64,000 bases of DNA from an uncultured Alphaproteobacteria bacterium (GTDB taxonomy: Bacteria; Pseudomonadota; Alphaproteobacteria; HIMB59), in NCBI GenBank assembly GCA_902521485.1, contig CABYRQ010000001.1, positions 124,001 to 188,000 of the forward strand, in the 5' to 3' direction. Within the stretch, counting starts at the first letter, position 1. Each line of letters begins with the position of its first letter. The notes under the pieces were generated by a model. That model was given only the letters and a program-made list of their open reading frames with translations, was not told the origin of the DNA and searched no databases. A program made the translations under genes and the position numbers. Positions 55,001 to 62,999 of the stretch are shown here, piece after piece.

Positions 55001-55903
55001 ATGAAACAAAAAATAATTAATTTTATTATCATAAATTTTACAATTTTTCTTTTACCCATTTATCATCTTAATGCGGCTGTAGATAAAACACCTATTACCC
55101 AAGAAGAAATAATAGATAAAGTTTATGAGTTTGATTGGGTAAGTTCAGAAACCAACTCACAAGTAAATGTTTTGAGTTCAAATGCATTTTTATATTTAAA
55201 TCAATTTTACTATGCGGACATTTTAACTAATTACAATCAAGTCCAACAACTTATGTTCTGGTCCAACGGTATAGAGTATCCTAGCACAACTCATTATATT
55301 GATATTTATTTAGATAATGAAAAATCTTACGCAATAAATATCGCTAAATTTAGCAATGATGGATACATAAAAGGGGATGATTGGGATAAAGTTGACGCTG
55401 ATTCCTTTATCAAAGAATTAAAATTAGGCTCTGAAAAAGCAAATAAAGAAAGAGTCAAAAATGGATATACTACTGTTGAAGACATAACATGGCACATTAA
55501 GCCAAGATATAACAAAGACTTAGGTTATGTTTTTTATTCTCTTTTAGTAAAATTTAATGATGGAAGTGAGACTTATAACTCTACTGCTATGGTTTTAGGG
55601 CGCAAGGGTTATACTGATATCACTTTCTTGTTTAATGATACTATTGCTGAAATTATGCCGACAGAAATCGATAAAGTTGTAAAAAACTTTAAATATAATC
55701 AGGGATCTCAATACACTGACTTCAAATCGGGAGATAAAATTGCTGCTTATGGAGTAGGTGCATTGGTAGCTGGGTCTTTAGGTATAAAAGGATTAGCTAA
55801 GACAGGTGCTTTAGCAGTTATACTTGCATTTGCCAAAAAAGCTTGGTTCATAATTTTATTTCCATTTATCTTTTTGTTTAGAAAGCTTTCACCAAAAAGA
55901 TAA
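55001..55903 (+). CDS. DUF2167-like envelope protein
   Basis: A 300-aa protein with signal peptide (cleavage near LNAA), an extracytoplasmic region, and two C-terminal hydrophobic stretches (GVGALVAGSLGIKG; KKAWFIILFPFIFLF). The GDKIAAYGVGALVAG segment is typical of DUF2167. AAGGAG ribosome site and ECF promoter P3. Function of the family is unknown; in this setting it may be an envelope-protecting output of the regulon. PrsW follows after 14 bp. Confidence 0.78.
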   Translation: MKQKIINFIIINFTIFLLPIYHLNAAVDKTPITQEEIIDKVYEFDWVSSETNSQVNVLSSNAFLYLNQFYYADILTNYNQVQQLMFWSNGIEYPSTTHYIDIYLDNEKSYAINIAKFSNDGYIKGDDWDKVDADSFIKELKLGSEKANKERVKNGYTTVEDITWHIKPRYNKDLGYVFYSLLVKFNDGSETYNSTAMVLGRKGYTDITFLFNDTIAEIMPTEIDKVVKNFKYNQGSQYTDFKSGDKIAAYGVGALVAGSLGIKGLAKTGALAVILAFAKKAWFIILFPFIFLFRKLSPKR

Positions 55904-55917
55904 AAATAAATAGTTAA

Positions 55918-56742
55918 ATGTTTGGATCGCAAACTTCACTGGCCCTACATAGCCTGGCCTCGATTATACCGGTACTTATAATTTTATTTTACGTGTATAA
56001 AAGAGACCTGTTCCCAGAGCCACCAAGAATTGTCATATCGACATTTTTTCTTGGCGTAGCCAGTATCTTGCCAATCCAATTGCTGATACCTGTGGTTGAG
56101 GGTATTGGAGAAAATTTGAATTTACAAGGAGAGGATTATTATTATTACCTCTCCTTTATTAGAGCAAGCTTTCTAGAGGAGCTTTTTAAATGGCTTATAT
56201 TGGTTCTATATTGCTCAAAACTCAATGAGTTTGATGAACCTATGGATGCATTAGTTTATGGTGTTGCTGTATCTCTTGGTTTTGCTGCTTTTGAAAATTA
56301 TCAATATGTATCTAGTTACTTCATAAATGATGGAGCCGAAGCAGCTAAAAGTGTTCTTATTCATCGCTCTTATACAGCTATTTTATTACATTCTTTGTGT
56401 GGGGTTTTTATGGGCTTTTACATCAGGGAGGCTATTTTTCGTAAAGAAAATTATAAATTAAATTTGTTTTTATCTTTATTTTACCCCGTTTGCCTTCATG
56501 GTTTTTATGATGAGATAATTTTTTCCCCGTCTTTTTCATCCTATTGGATTTATATCTTGTTAGGCTTGCTATTAATAAGAGCCATATACTTATTTCAAAA
56601 AGAGAGAAAATTACAAATTTCAGGTTTATTTGAGGGAAATATTAAGAAACATAACTATATAAGAAATTCAGAAGTCATTCTTATGTGTTGTTTAACTTTA
56701 TTATTTCTTGTTTTTGGACTTCAATTTTTCAAATTTTTCTAA
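55918..56742 (+). CDS. PrsW-family intramembrane metalloprotease
   Basis: A 274-aa polytopic protein with about eight membrane helices. Family motifs: EPPRIVIS near the start, FLEELFKW (the EExxK motif), FAAFENYQY, and HRSYTAILLHSLCGVFMGFY and PVCLHGFYDE with the conserved His residues. In Bacillus, PrsW makes the first cut in an anti-sigma factor. Located just after an ECF sigma/anti-sigma pair and within its regulon, it is a strong candidate to act on the anti-sigma at 52760-53386. That target is inference. Confidence 0.85.
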   Translation: MFGSQTSLALHSLASIIPVLIILFYVYKRDLFPEPPRIVISTFFLGVASILPIQLLIPVVEGIGENLNLQGEDYYYYLSFIRASFLEELFKWLILVLYCSKLNEFDEPMDALVYGVAVSLGFAAFENYQYVSSYFINDGAEAAKSVLIHRSYTAILLHSLCGVFMGFYIREAIFRKENYKLNLFLSLFYPVCLHGFYDEIIFSPSFSSYWIYILLGLLLIRAIYLFQKERKLQISGLFEGNIKKHNYIRNSEVILMCCLTLLFLVFGLQFFKFF

Positions 56743-56749
56743 TACTAAA

Positions 56750-56774
56750 GGAATAATCAATTTTTTTATTCGTC
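56750..56774 (+). promoter_or_regulatory. ECF-type promoter P4
   Basis: GGAATA (56750-56755), 15-bp spacer, CGTCTA (from 56771). It precedes the 57-aa ORF at 56784 and the gene at 56977. Confidence 0.8.
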
Positions 56775-56783
56775 TAGGTTTAT

Positions 56784-56957
56784 ATGAAAGAAATAATTTG
56801 TAGTTCAGTATGCTTATGCAAATTAAAAATTTCATATTTTATATTAGTCATTTTACTTCCTTTATGTCTAACAAAAGCATGCATAACTAGATACCTTGTT
56901 GAGATAGGTCCTGTCCTCCATCCTTTTCTCAACAGGGCTTTAGTAGATATAATTTAA
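56784..56957 (+). CDS. 57-aa Cys-rich small exported peptide (candidate)
   Basis: ATG 10 bp behind the -10 box of P4, with TAGG as a poor ribosome site. The N-terminal part has four Cys and a hydrophobic stretch (ISYFILVILLPLCL), like a signal peptide, then a short tail ending in LVDII. Inside the gene, GTTGAGA and TCTCAAC can form a stem. Real translation is uncertain, but its position right after a regulon promoter argues for it. Confidence 0.45.
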   Translation: MKEIICSSVCLCKLKISYFILVILLPLCLTKACITRYLVEIGPVLHPFLNRALVDII

Positions 56958-56976
56958 AAATAGGACTAAATAGAAA

Positions 56977-57390
56977 ATGAAATTATTTGATTACAATGAT
57001 TGGAAATATAATTATTACGATCATTTATTAGGGTATTTATATGAAGTTTGTAAATATGATGGTCTTAAAAATTTTTACAAAAAAAAAATTGATGAACTTG
57101 CTTATATAACTTTTGAAGAATTAAATATCATCCTGAATAAATTTGGAGAAATGAGTATCTTTCGATCTCAATTAGATATTGAAATTATGAAAGATAAAAT
57201 GTGGTGCGAGTATTGTCCATTAGGAAATTTAAAAGAAATAATAAAAGATAAATATTTTATTAAAACCTTTAATAAGACTCCCTCTAATGAAATGCTTGAA
57301 GAAGCTTTAGAACTAGTAATTATTAATGAGGTGATTAAGATTCATGAAGATGAAAGGTATAAAGAAATAGTAAAAAAATTTTTTAATTAA
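56977..57390 (+). CDS. hypothetical cytoplasmic protein
   Basis: A 137-aa lysine-rich, helical protein without signal peptide. A CEYC pair (near residue 78) is the only motif. It is probably on the P4 transcript. No family recognised. Confidence 0.55.
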   Translation: MKLFDYNDWKYNYYDHLLGYLYEVCKYDGLKNFYKKKIDELAYITFEELNIILNKFGEMSIFRSQLDIEIMKDKMWCEYCPLGNLKEIIKDKYFIKTFNKTPSNEMLEEALELVIINEVIKIHEDERYKEIVKKFFN

Positions 57391-57545
57391 TTTTTAATGT
57401 TGATAATAATTTTTCAAAATTAAAGCAAAAATCAAATGTGTTTGAAGTTAATAAATTAGATTTATAACTAGTTTATATTCACTATTTTCTTTTAATTATA
57501 CCTGCTATTTGATCTTTACCTCAGGTAATTTTTTTGAACATATAA

Positions 57546-57570
57546 GGAATATTCTCGTCAAAAATTCGTC
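57546..57570 (+). promoter_or_regulatory. ECF-type promoter P5
   Basis: GGAATA (57546-57551), 15-bp spacer, CGTCTG (from 57567), 22 bp before the start codon of the second FG-repeat gene. An internal CGTC at 57556 has the wrong spacing. Confidence 0.8.
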
Positions 57571-57592
57571 TGTATATATAAGGAGATAAATT

Positions 57593-57853
57593 ATGAGAAA
57601 TTTAATTAAAATACTAACTTTAGGTTTGGTTATATCAACATTATCAAGTAAATCTTTTTCGGGTAGTAGCTGTAAATATGATTTTTTTGGTAACTACACC
57701 TGTAATAGTACTGGTAATACAGGTAATTGGTCTTCCAATACAAGAACAGATTTTTTTGGAAATGACAATCATACTATTTATGACCGTGATACCAATCAAA
57801 CATATAACTACTCTTGTAGAACAGACTTTTTTGGAAATTATGTTTGTAATTAA
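57593..57853 (+). CDS. tiny secreted FG-repeat protein, Cys-containing
   Basis: An 86-aa protein: signal peptide (ending SFS), then three units with core DFFGN (YDFFGNYTC, RTDFFGNDN, RTDFFGNYVC), rich in N, T, S and Y, with four Cys that could form two disulfides. AAGGAG ribosome site and promoter P5. Similar in build to the 64-aa protein at 48597-48791. Likely an abundant extracellular or envelope product of the regulon. Confidence 0.8.
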   Translation: MRNLIKILTLGLVISTLSSKSFSGSSCKYDFFGNYTCNSTGNTGNWSSNTRTDFFGNDNHTIYDRDTNQTYNYSCRTDFFGNYVCN

Positions 57854-57882
57854 TCAGAGTTAGATCAATAAAATGATAAATT

Positions 57883-57910
57883 ATTAGTGCCCATTGATTT
57901 GGGCATTAAT
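57883..57910 (+). terminator. hairpin terminator after second FG-repeat gene
   Basis: An 11-bp stem with one G-U pair (57883-57893 with 57900-57910; core TGCCCA/TGGGCA) and a 6-nt loop, 30 bp after the stop codon. The U-tract is weak. It isolates the small gene from the helicase unit, which has its own promoter P6. Confidence 0.65.
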
Positions 57911-57999
57911 CCGATACTTGTTTAATTAAAATAAATACTGAAGTGAGCTCCTCTAACTTGTATTCAATTAATCTAAAGAATTTTTTTTTAAATTTAAAT

Positions 58000-58024
58000 G
58001 GAATAATTTTAAACTCATTGCGTC
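58000..58024 (+). promoter_or_regulatory. ECF-type promoter P6
   Basis: GGAATA (58000-58005), 15-bp spacer, CGTCTA (from 58021), 9 bp before the helicase start codon, so the mRNA leader would be very short or absent. Confidence 0.78.
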
Positions 58025-58033
58025 TACAATAAT

Positions 58034-61000
58034 ATGGATAGAAATTTAGAATTTATAAGAGAAGTTAGTGCCTATTTTATGGACTTTTTACAGTCCAATT
58101 TTAAATCTAATAGGCTTCCAAAGAGATACATCAGAAATAAAAACGATAAAAATATGAAGATTGGCGTCAGTATCACTTCAAAATATGATCGTTTTGATAA
58201 TGCGGTCAAAAAACTCATCGCAGAAAAGATGAGTGAAAACTCAATAATTGCTATTAAAAAAGGTGTTCACACACAAAAACCAAGCAAAGAAACATTGAAA
58301 CTTTTTGAAAATTTAACTAATAAGATTAGTGAAGAAAAAGTAATTGAATTAAATGAAAAAATTGCTCACTCAATATCTGTACTTGTTGAAAAACATAAAA
58401 AAGATCCAGAGTTAATTTATGAATTAGCAGAAAAAGAAATCATTGATAACTTTATACAAATTATTATTAAAGATATCTCAGAGTCCATTGAGCCCTTAAT
58501 ACAAAGCCAATCAATTTATGAATTAGACTCGCTCTATACATTGGAACAAGGACTGATTGATGTTCTAAGCTCCTCAGTGCTCGAACAAGTTCAAAGTTTA
58601 AGCAATCTTCTCATAACAGAACCAGAAGCAGATATTTTAACTCAACTTTCTTCAGTCAATGATGTGCAGTCTATAAAGAAAAATTTGAATGAGTATTTTA
58701 ATTCTTTCAATGTAAATGATTTATTTTTAGAACTCACTGAACTTAATAGTTCTTTTAAGATTTTAGATAAGCAAGAACTTTATTTATATTTTGGTGAACT
58801 AAAGTTTATGGAAAAAAAATTTCCTATTTTCTATCTGCCAATAGAATTAAAAGAGGATATAAAAAATGGGGAGTTCAAAATTGAATTTCAAAATGAAATC
58901 TTTATTAATAAAAAGGTAATCGATTTTGCAACTCAAGAGTTTAATAAACAAAATTCCTCTGTCAACCTCATACAAATCATTGATCGAAAACTAGTTCCTT
59001 CCGAGGAAGAAAATCTCTTAGGTTCAATGCAAGAGTTAATTAGCAAATTACAGTCTACATTTAGACTTGAGGGTGCACTTGATTTGAGTAACTACGATAA
59101 TCAAAAATTGAAATCAATTTTTCTTGAGGCAAACAACAAAATTTCTTTTGCTGTCTTTGATAAGTCCGATGAGGCCTTAGTTAATGACTATGAGGAGATA
59201 CTTATTAATATTCAACAAGAAGATAGCGAGATAGGTGAGATGTTTCGCAAGATAATTGCAGATTTCTTAATGAATGAGCCTGAGCCATATATTCAACCAA
59301 TTGAAGACAGCTGGGGAGATACCCCTATCAGTGACCGATTGAATTACGTAAGCCCGATACCTTTAAACACAGAACAGCAAAAGATTTTAAGAGCACTTAA
59401 TACAGAGGGCTGTAAATATGTTTGGGTTGAAGGCCCCCCTGGAACTGGAAAAAGTCACACAATTTCAGCAATAGCCTTTGACCACATCCTTAATGATAAA
59501 TCAATTTTAATTTTATCAGACAAAAAAGAGGCTCTAGATGTTGTAGAAGATAAAATTACGCAAACCCTCAATAAGGTAAGATTAAGTGAAAATTTTCAAA
59601 ATCCAATTTTAAGATTAGGTAAGCAGGGGAATACTTACGGGAAGATCTTAACTCAAACAGTAATAGATGAGATTAGAAGCTTCCACTCTGCACAAAAATC
59701 AGAATTTAAAAATATTGAGGACTCTATTGGAGAAGTTGAAAATAATTTAAAAAAGAAATTAAACCAGGATTTAAATTTTCTTAATCAAATTGATAACGAG
59801 AAAATTCGTGAATATTTAATTCTTCTTAATAATTTAGACGATGAACCTAAAAATTATGATGAAGAAGAATTAAAGAAAATTCAAAAAAAAATTAACTCAG
59901 ATAAGATCTCTCGAATTTTAGAAATATTGGATGATGAAATGTTTATTCATGCATTCAAGACTATGCCAACAACATACCTTGATTTTAAGAGCTTCCCTAA
60001 ATCATTAAAAGAAATTCAAACAATTGCTGCCATTTATCAGCAAGTCCAGGATTGCCTATCATATAAAACCAATAAGAGAGATATCACATCAAATATTAAA
60101 AAGATACGATCTATTAAATCTTTAAAGAAACAAAATCTACAAGAGATTGATGATATTTTGAGTGAATATGTTAAAACTAAAAATAAAGTTTGGCCCTTTG
60201 GTAAAAAAAATAAGATTGAGGAACTAAATTTTAGTTTAACAAAAATAATTAATTTTGAGGAAAAAAAGACTCTAGACACAGATTTTGATGAGATAAAAAA
60301 TATTGTTGGAATTATTAGTCTCATGCAAGATTTCATAAAAGTAAAAATTGACAATAAATTTTCTACTCTCAAACGATTTCTGGAAATTATCAAGGATCCA
60401 ATCTTTGAAGATTGTTACAACAAAGGCAATGACATGGTTATTGAAATTTCAGAATTTTACAAAATCCTACAACAAGCACCGGAAACTAAAACCATTAATA
60501 AGATTGACGAAGAAAATATTTATCAATTAAAAAAGGTAGATTTTACTTTTATCACATCCAACAAACTCACAAAAAAATTAGATTACGAAAAAATGATGAA
60601 GAATATCTTTACGAAAGTTAATGATTTCGATTTTAACGGCCTACAGGAAGAAAAACAGGAGCGCTACATTAATCAAATGGCCTATAATATTGACGGTAGA
60701 ATTATTGATTTCTTTGATAATAATAGAAATTTTGCAACGACACTCAAAAAAATTGTTAGAGCCAAAAAACCCTTTCCCACTGATCAATTTGGAAAAGTAA
60801 AATCAGCTTTCCCATGTATTATTGCGAGCGTACGAGATTTTGCCGGGTACATTGGATTAAAAAAAGATCTATTTGATTTGATAATCATTGATGAGGCCTC
60901 TCAAGTTAGTATTGCTCAAGCCTTCCCTGCGCTCATCAGAGCTAAAAAAGTTTTGGTTTTAGGCGATAAAAAACAATTTTCAAATGTGCAGTCAGGCCAA

Positions 61001-62230
61001 GCCTCAATTGCAGTTAACAATCACTATATGGATAGTTTATTAAAGTCATTTAGATCGAACATAGGCAAAGACTCTCTAATGTTGGAAAGAGTAAAAAATT
61101 TCAATATCAAAATATCTATCCTTGATTTTTTCAATAGTATTGCCAACTACACCACTACATTAAAAAAGCATTTTAGAGGATACAAGGAACATATATCTTA
61201 TTGCAGTAAAAATTTTTATAAAAATAGCCTAGAGGCTATCCGAATTAATTCTAAACCCATCGATGAAATAATTAAATTTACTATTTTAGAAGAAGGAGTT
61301 TTTGAAATTGGTAATACGAATACGAATGAAGCAAATTTTATTATTCAAGAGCTTGAAAAAATGTGTAAATTAAAATTATCTCAAACTGTAGGTATTATTA
61401 CTCCATTCACAGACCAACAAAAATTAATCACTGAAATGATTTCTAAACATCCAGAGAGGGACTATTTTTATGAAAATCTCAGATTAAAAATTATGACCTT
61501 TGATAGCTGTCAAGGTGAGGAAAGAGAGACTATCTACTATTCGATGGTTGCAAACAATTCTAAAGATAAACTCAATACCATATTTCCTTCAGTCCCTTGT
61601 ATAGATCGTGATTTAGATGAGGATACCGACAAAAGATGTCAGAGATTGAATGTGGGGTTCAGTCGAGTTCAAGAATGTATGCATTTTGTACTCTCAAAAA
61701 AACCTGAAGATTATAGAAATGAAATTGGCAATGCCATAAGGCACTTCCACAATACCTTAGAAAAGGCCAGAGAATTACCCAAAGAGAGTGAACTAGACCC
61801 AAACTCTCCAATGGAAAAAAATACACTCAACTGGATACAACAAACGAATTTTTTCAATGAATACAGAGAAAATATTCAACTAAATGCACAATTTAAGCTT
61901 GGAGAATATCTCAGACAGCTTAACCCTCACTATCATCACCCCAAATATAAGGTCGATTTCCTTTTACTGTTAAATTCGCAAGATTTTTCAAAAAAAATAA
62001 TAATTGAATATGACGGCCTGGAGTACCACTTCCAAAACCTTCAAGACATTAATGAGTTTAACTTTGAGGAGCATTTTACTCCGGAGCACTACGAGAGAGA
62101 GAAAATATTGGAGTCTTATGGCTATGAATTTATCAGGCTTAACAGATTTAATACGTCAGATGACCCTGTCAAGTATCTCGATCAAAAATTTAATGAAATT
62201 ATTAAATCCAAATTAAAAAAAAAAGCCTAA
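58034..62230 (+). CDS. SF1 helicase with C-terminal endonuclease-like domain
   Basis: A 1398-aa protein. Residues 1-440 are helical and not recognised. The helicase core (about 440-1220) has Q-region LNTEQQKIL, Walker A GPPGTGKSHT (467-476), Walker B IIDEASQ (near 951), QF contact GDKKQFSNV, KHFRG, TFDSCQGEERE and LNVGFSR, matching the Upf1/DNA2-like SF1 type. Residues about 1260-1395 look like a PD-(D/E)xK fold of the DUF559/Vsr type (KVDFLLLL, IIEYDGLEYH, ERxKxLESYGYEFIRLNR). Such helicase-nuclease fusions are common in phage defence. Controlled by ECF promoter P6. Confidence 0.85.
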   Translation: MDRNLEFIREVSAYFMDFLQSNFKSNRLPKRYIRNKNDKNMKIGVSITSKYDRFDNAVKKLIAEKMSENSIIAIKKGVHTQKPSKETLKLFENLTNKISEEKVIELNEKIAHSISVLVEKHKKDPELIYELAEKEIIDNFIQIIIKDISESIEPLIQSQSIYELDSLYTLEQGLIDVLSSSVLEQVQSLSNLLITEPEADILTQLSSVNDVQSIKKNLNEYFNSFNVNDLFLELTELNSSFKILDKQELYLYFGELKFMEKKFPIFYLPIELKEDIKNGEFKIEFQNEIFINKKVIDFATQEFNKQNSSVNLIQIIDRKLVPSEEENLLGSMQELISKLQSTFRLEGALDLSNYDNQKLKSIFLEANNKISFAVFDKSDEALVNDYEEILINIQQEDSEIGEMFRKIIADFLMNEPEPYIQPIEDSWGDTPISDRLNYVSPIPLNTEQQKILRALNTEGCKYVWVEGPPGTGKSHTISAIAFDHILNDKSILILSDKKEALDVVEDKITQTLNKVRLSENFQNPILRLGKQGNTYGKILTQTVIDEIRSFHSAQKSEFKNIEDSIGEVENNLKKKLNQDLNFLNQIDNEKIREYLILLNNLDDEPKNYDEEELKKIQKKINSDKISRILEILDDEMFIHAFKTMPTTYLDFKSFPKSLKEIQTIAAIYQQVQDCLSYKTNKRDITSNIKKIRSIKSLKKQNLQEIDDILSEYVKTKNKVWPFGKKNKIEELNFSLTKIINFEEKKTLDTDFDEIKNIVGIISLMQDFIKVKIDNKFSTLKRFLEIIKDPIFEDCYNKGNDMVIEISEFYKILQQAPETKTINKIDEENIYQLKKVDFTFITSNKLTKKLDYEKMMKNIFTKVNDFDFNGLQEEKQERYINQMAYNIDGRIIDFFDNNRNFATTLKKIVRAKKPFPTDQFGKVKSAFPCIIASVRDFAGYIGLKKDLFDLIIIDEASQVSIAQAFPALIRAKKVLVLGDKKQFSNVQSGQASIAVNNHYMDSLLKSFRSNIGKDSLMLERVKNFNIKISILDFFNSIANYTTTLKKHFRGYKEHISYCSKNFYKNSLEAIRINSKPIDEIIKFTILEEGVFEIGNTNTNEANFIIQELEKMCKLKLSQTVGIITPFTDQQKLITEMISKHPERDYFYENLRLKIMTFDSCQGEERETIYYSMVANNSKDKLNTIFPSVPCIDRDLDEDTDKRCQRLNVGFSRVQECMHFVLSKKPEDYRNEIGNAIRHFHNTLEKARELPKESELDPNSPMEKNTLNWIQQTNFFNEYRENIQLNAQFKLGEYLRQLNPHYHHPKYKVDFLLLLNSQDFSKKIIIEYDGLEYHFQNLQDINEFNFEEHFTPEHYEREKILESYGYEFIRLNRFNTSDDPVKYLDQKFNEIIKSKLKKKA

Positions 62231-62277
62231 TTCAAACTAAAATTTTAGAGAAGACTGAAAAAATTTCTTCAGGCCAA

Positions 62278-62682
62278 ATGAAAAATTGTGGCAAATGTGG
62301 TGTATTACTAGAACTTAGTAACTTTAAAGATGGCTCCTTAGCTTCAGGATATGGAAATAACTGTAATGCGTGTAAAAAAATAAATAATAGAAAAACAAGA
62401 AATAGATATAGTAAATCGGATACTGTTTCTAAGCATCCGCTTAACAAGAGTAAAATATCGGGACTACACGGACCTAGTTTTACTAATACAGAGCTATCAT
62501 CTTACGAGATAGGAAAAAGTTATGAAATTGAATACACAAATCTTCAAAATAAAAAAAGTAAAAGAATTGTTTACATAGAGTCAATTTTGCAAAGCTCCAA
62601 TAGCTTCAGAGCCTATTGCCATTCTAAAGAGTATGTTCTTACCTTTAGGGCCGATAGATCAAAAATTCTTAGAATATATTAA
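62278..62682 (+). CDS. zinc-ribbon protein with WYL-like C-terminal domain
   Basis: A 134-aa protein: N-terminal CGKC and CNAC pairs form a zinc ribbon; the C-terminal half (SKRIVYIESI, FRAYCHSKE, LTFRADRSKILRIY) resembles the beta-barrel of WYL domains, which bind ligands or nucleic acids and often regulate defence genes. It lies 47 bp behind the helicase gene on the same strand, so probably in the same transcript. WYL assignment is by eye. Confidence 0.6.
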   Translation: MKNCGKCGVLLELSNFKDGSLASGYGNNCNACKKINNRKTRNRYSKSDTVSKHPLNKSKISGLHGPSFTNTELSSYEIGKSYEIEYTNLQNKKSKRIVYIESILQSSNSFRAYCHSKEYVLTFRADRSKILRIY

Positions 62683-62999
62683 TTCATTAATTAGTATTAA
62701 TGACTAACACTCTTGATTCTTAGTGAAAGCTTATTATCAATGAACTTAAAAAATTTTAATTTACTATTGAGTCAATAATAATTTCTTCTTTTTAGTAATT
62801 CTCTTGATTATTTTATCTAGACTACAGACACTGAGAAAACTATTCCTTATAACCTTATTGCTAATTTTTAAACATTAACCCTCGTTAACACGAAATCATT
62901 GCATTAGTTAATATTTTATCAACAAACACCTCATTGTATTATTTCAATTCTACTACCTTTAGGGTTTTTTTTTGTTATTATCCCTGTCTTATTATTATT
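62683..62999. other. 317-bp AT-rich intergenic region
   Basis: No supported gene. It opens with a perfect but AT-only hairpin (TCATTAAT 62684-62691 with ATTAATGA 62696-62703), perhaps a weak terminator for the helicase unit. A TTAA-6-TTAA arrangement (in CATTAACCCTCGTTAACA) resembles but does not match a CtrA box, which has 7 bases. The last 60 bp, with a T9 tract, should hold the promoter of the next gene. Confidence 0.5.

Noticed and set aside
45900-62700. Type III-E CRISPR (CHAT plus sigma factor)
   Set aside because: No repeat array, no Cas7-11 or Csx-type protein; the CHAT protein is exported and TPR-based.
62876-62900. CtrA box before the 3-hydroxyacyl-CoA dehydrogenase
   Set aside because: The two TTAA halves are 6, not 7, bases apart, and such pairs are common by chance in AT-rich DNA.
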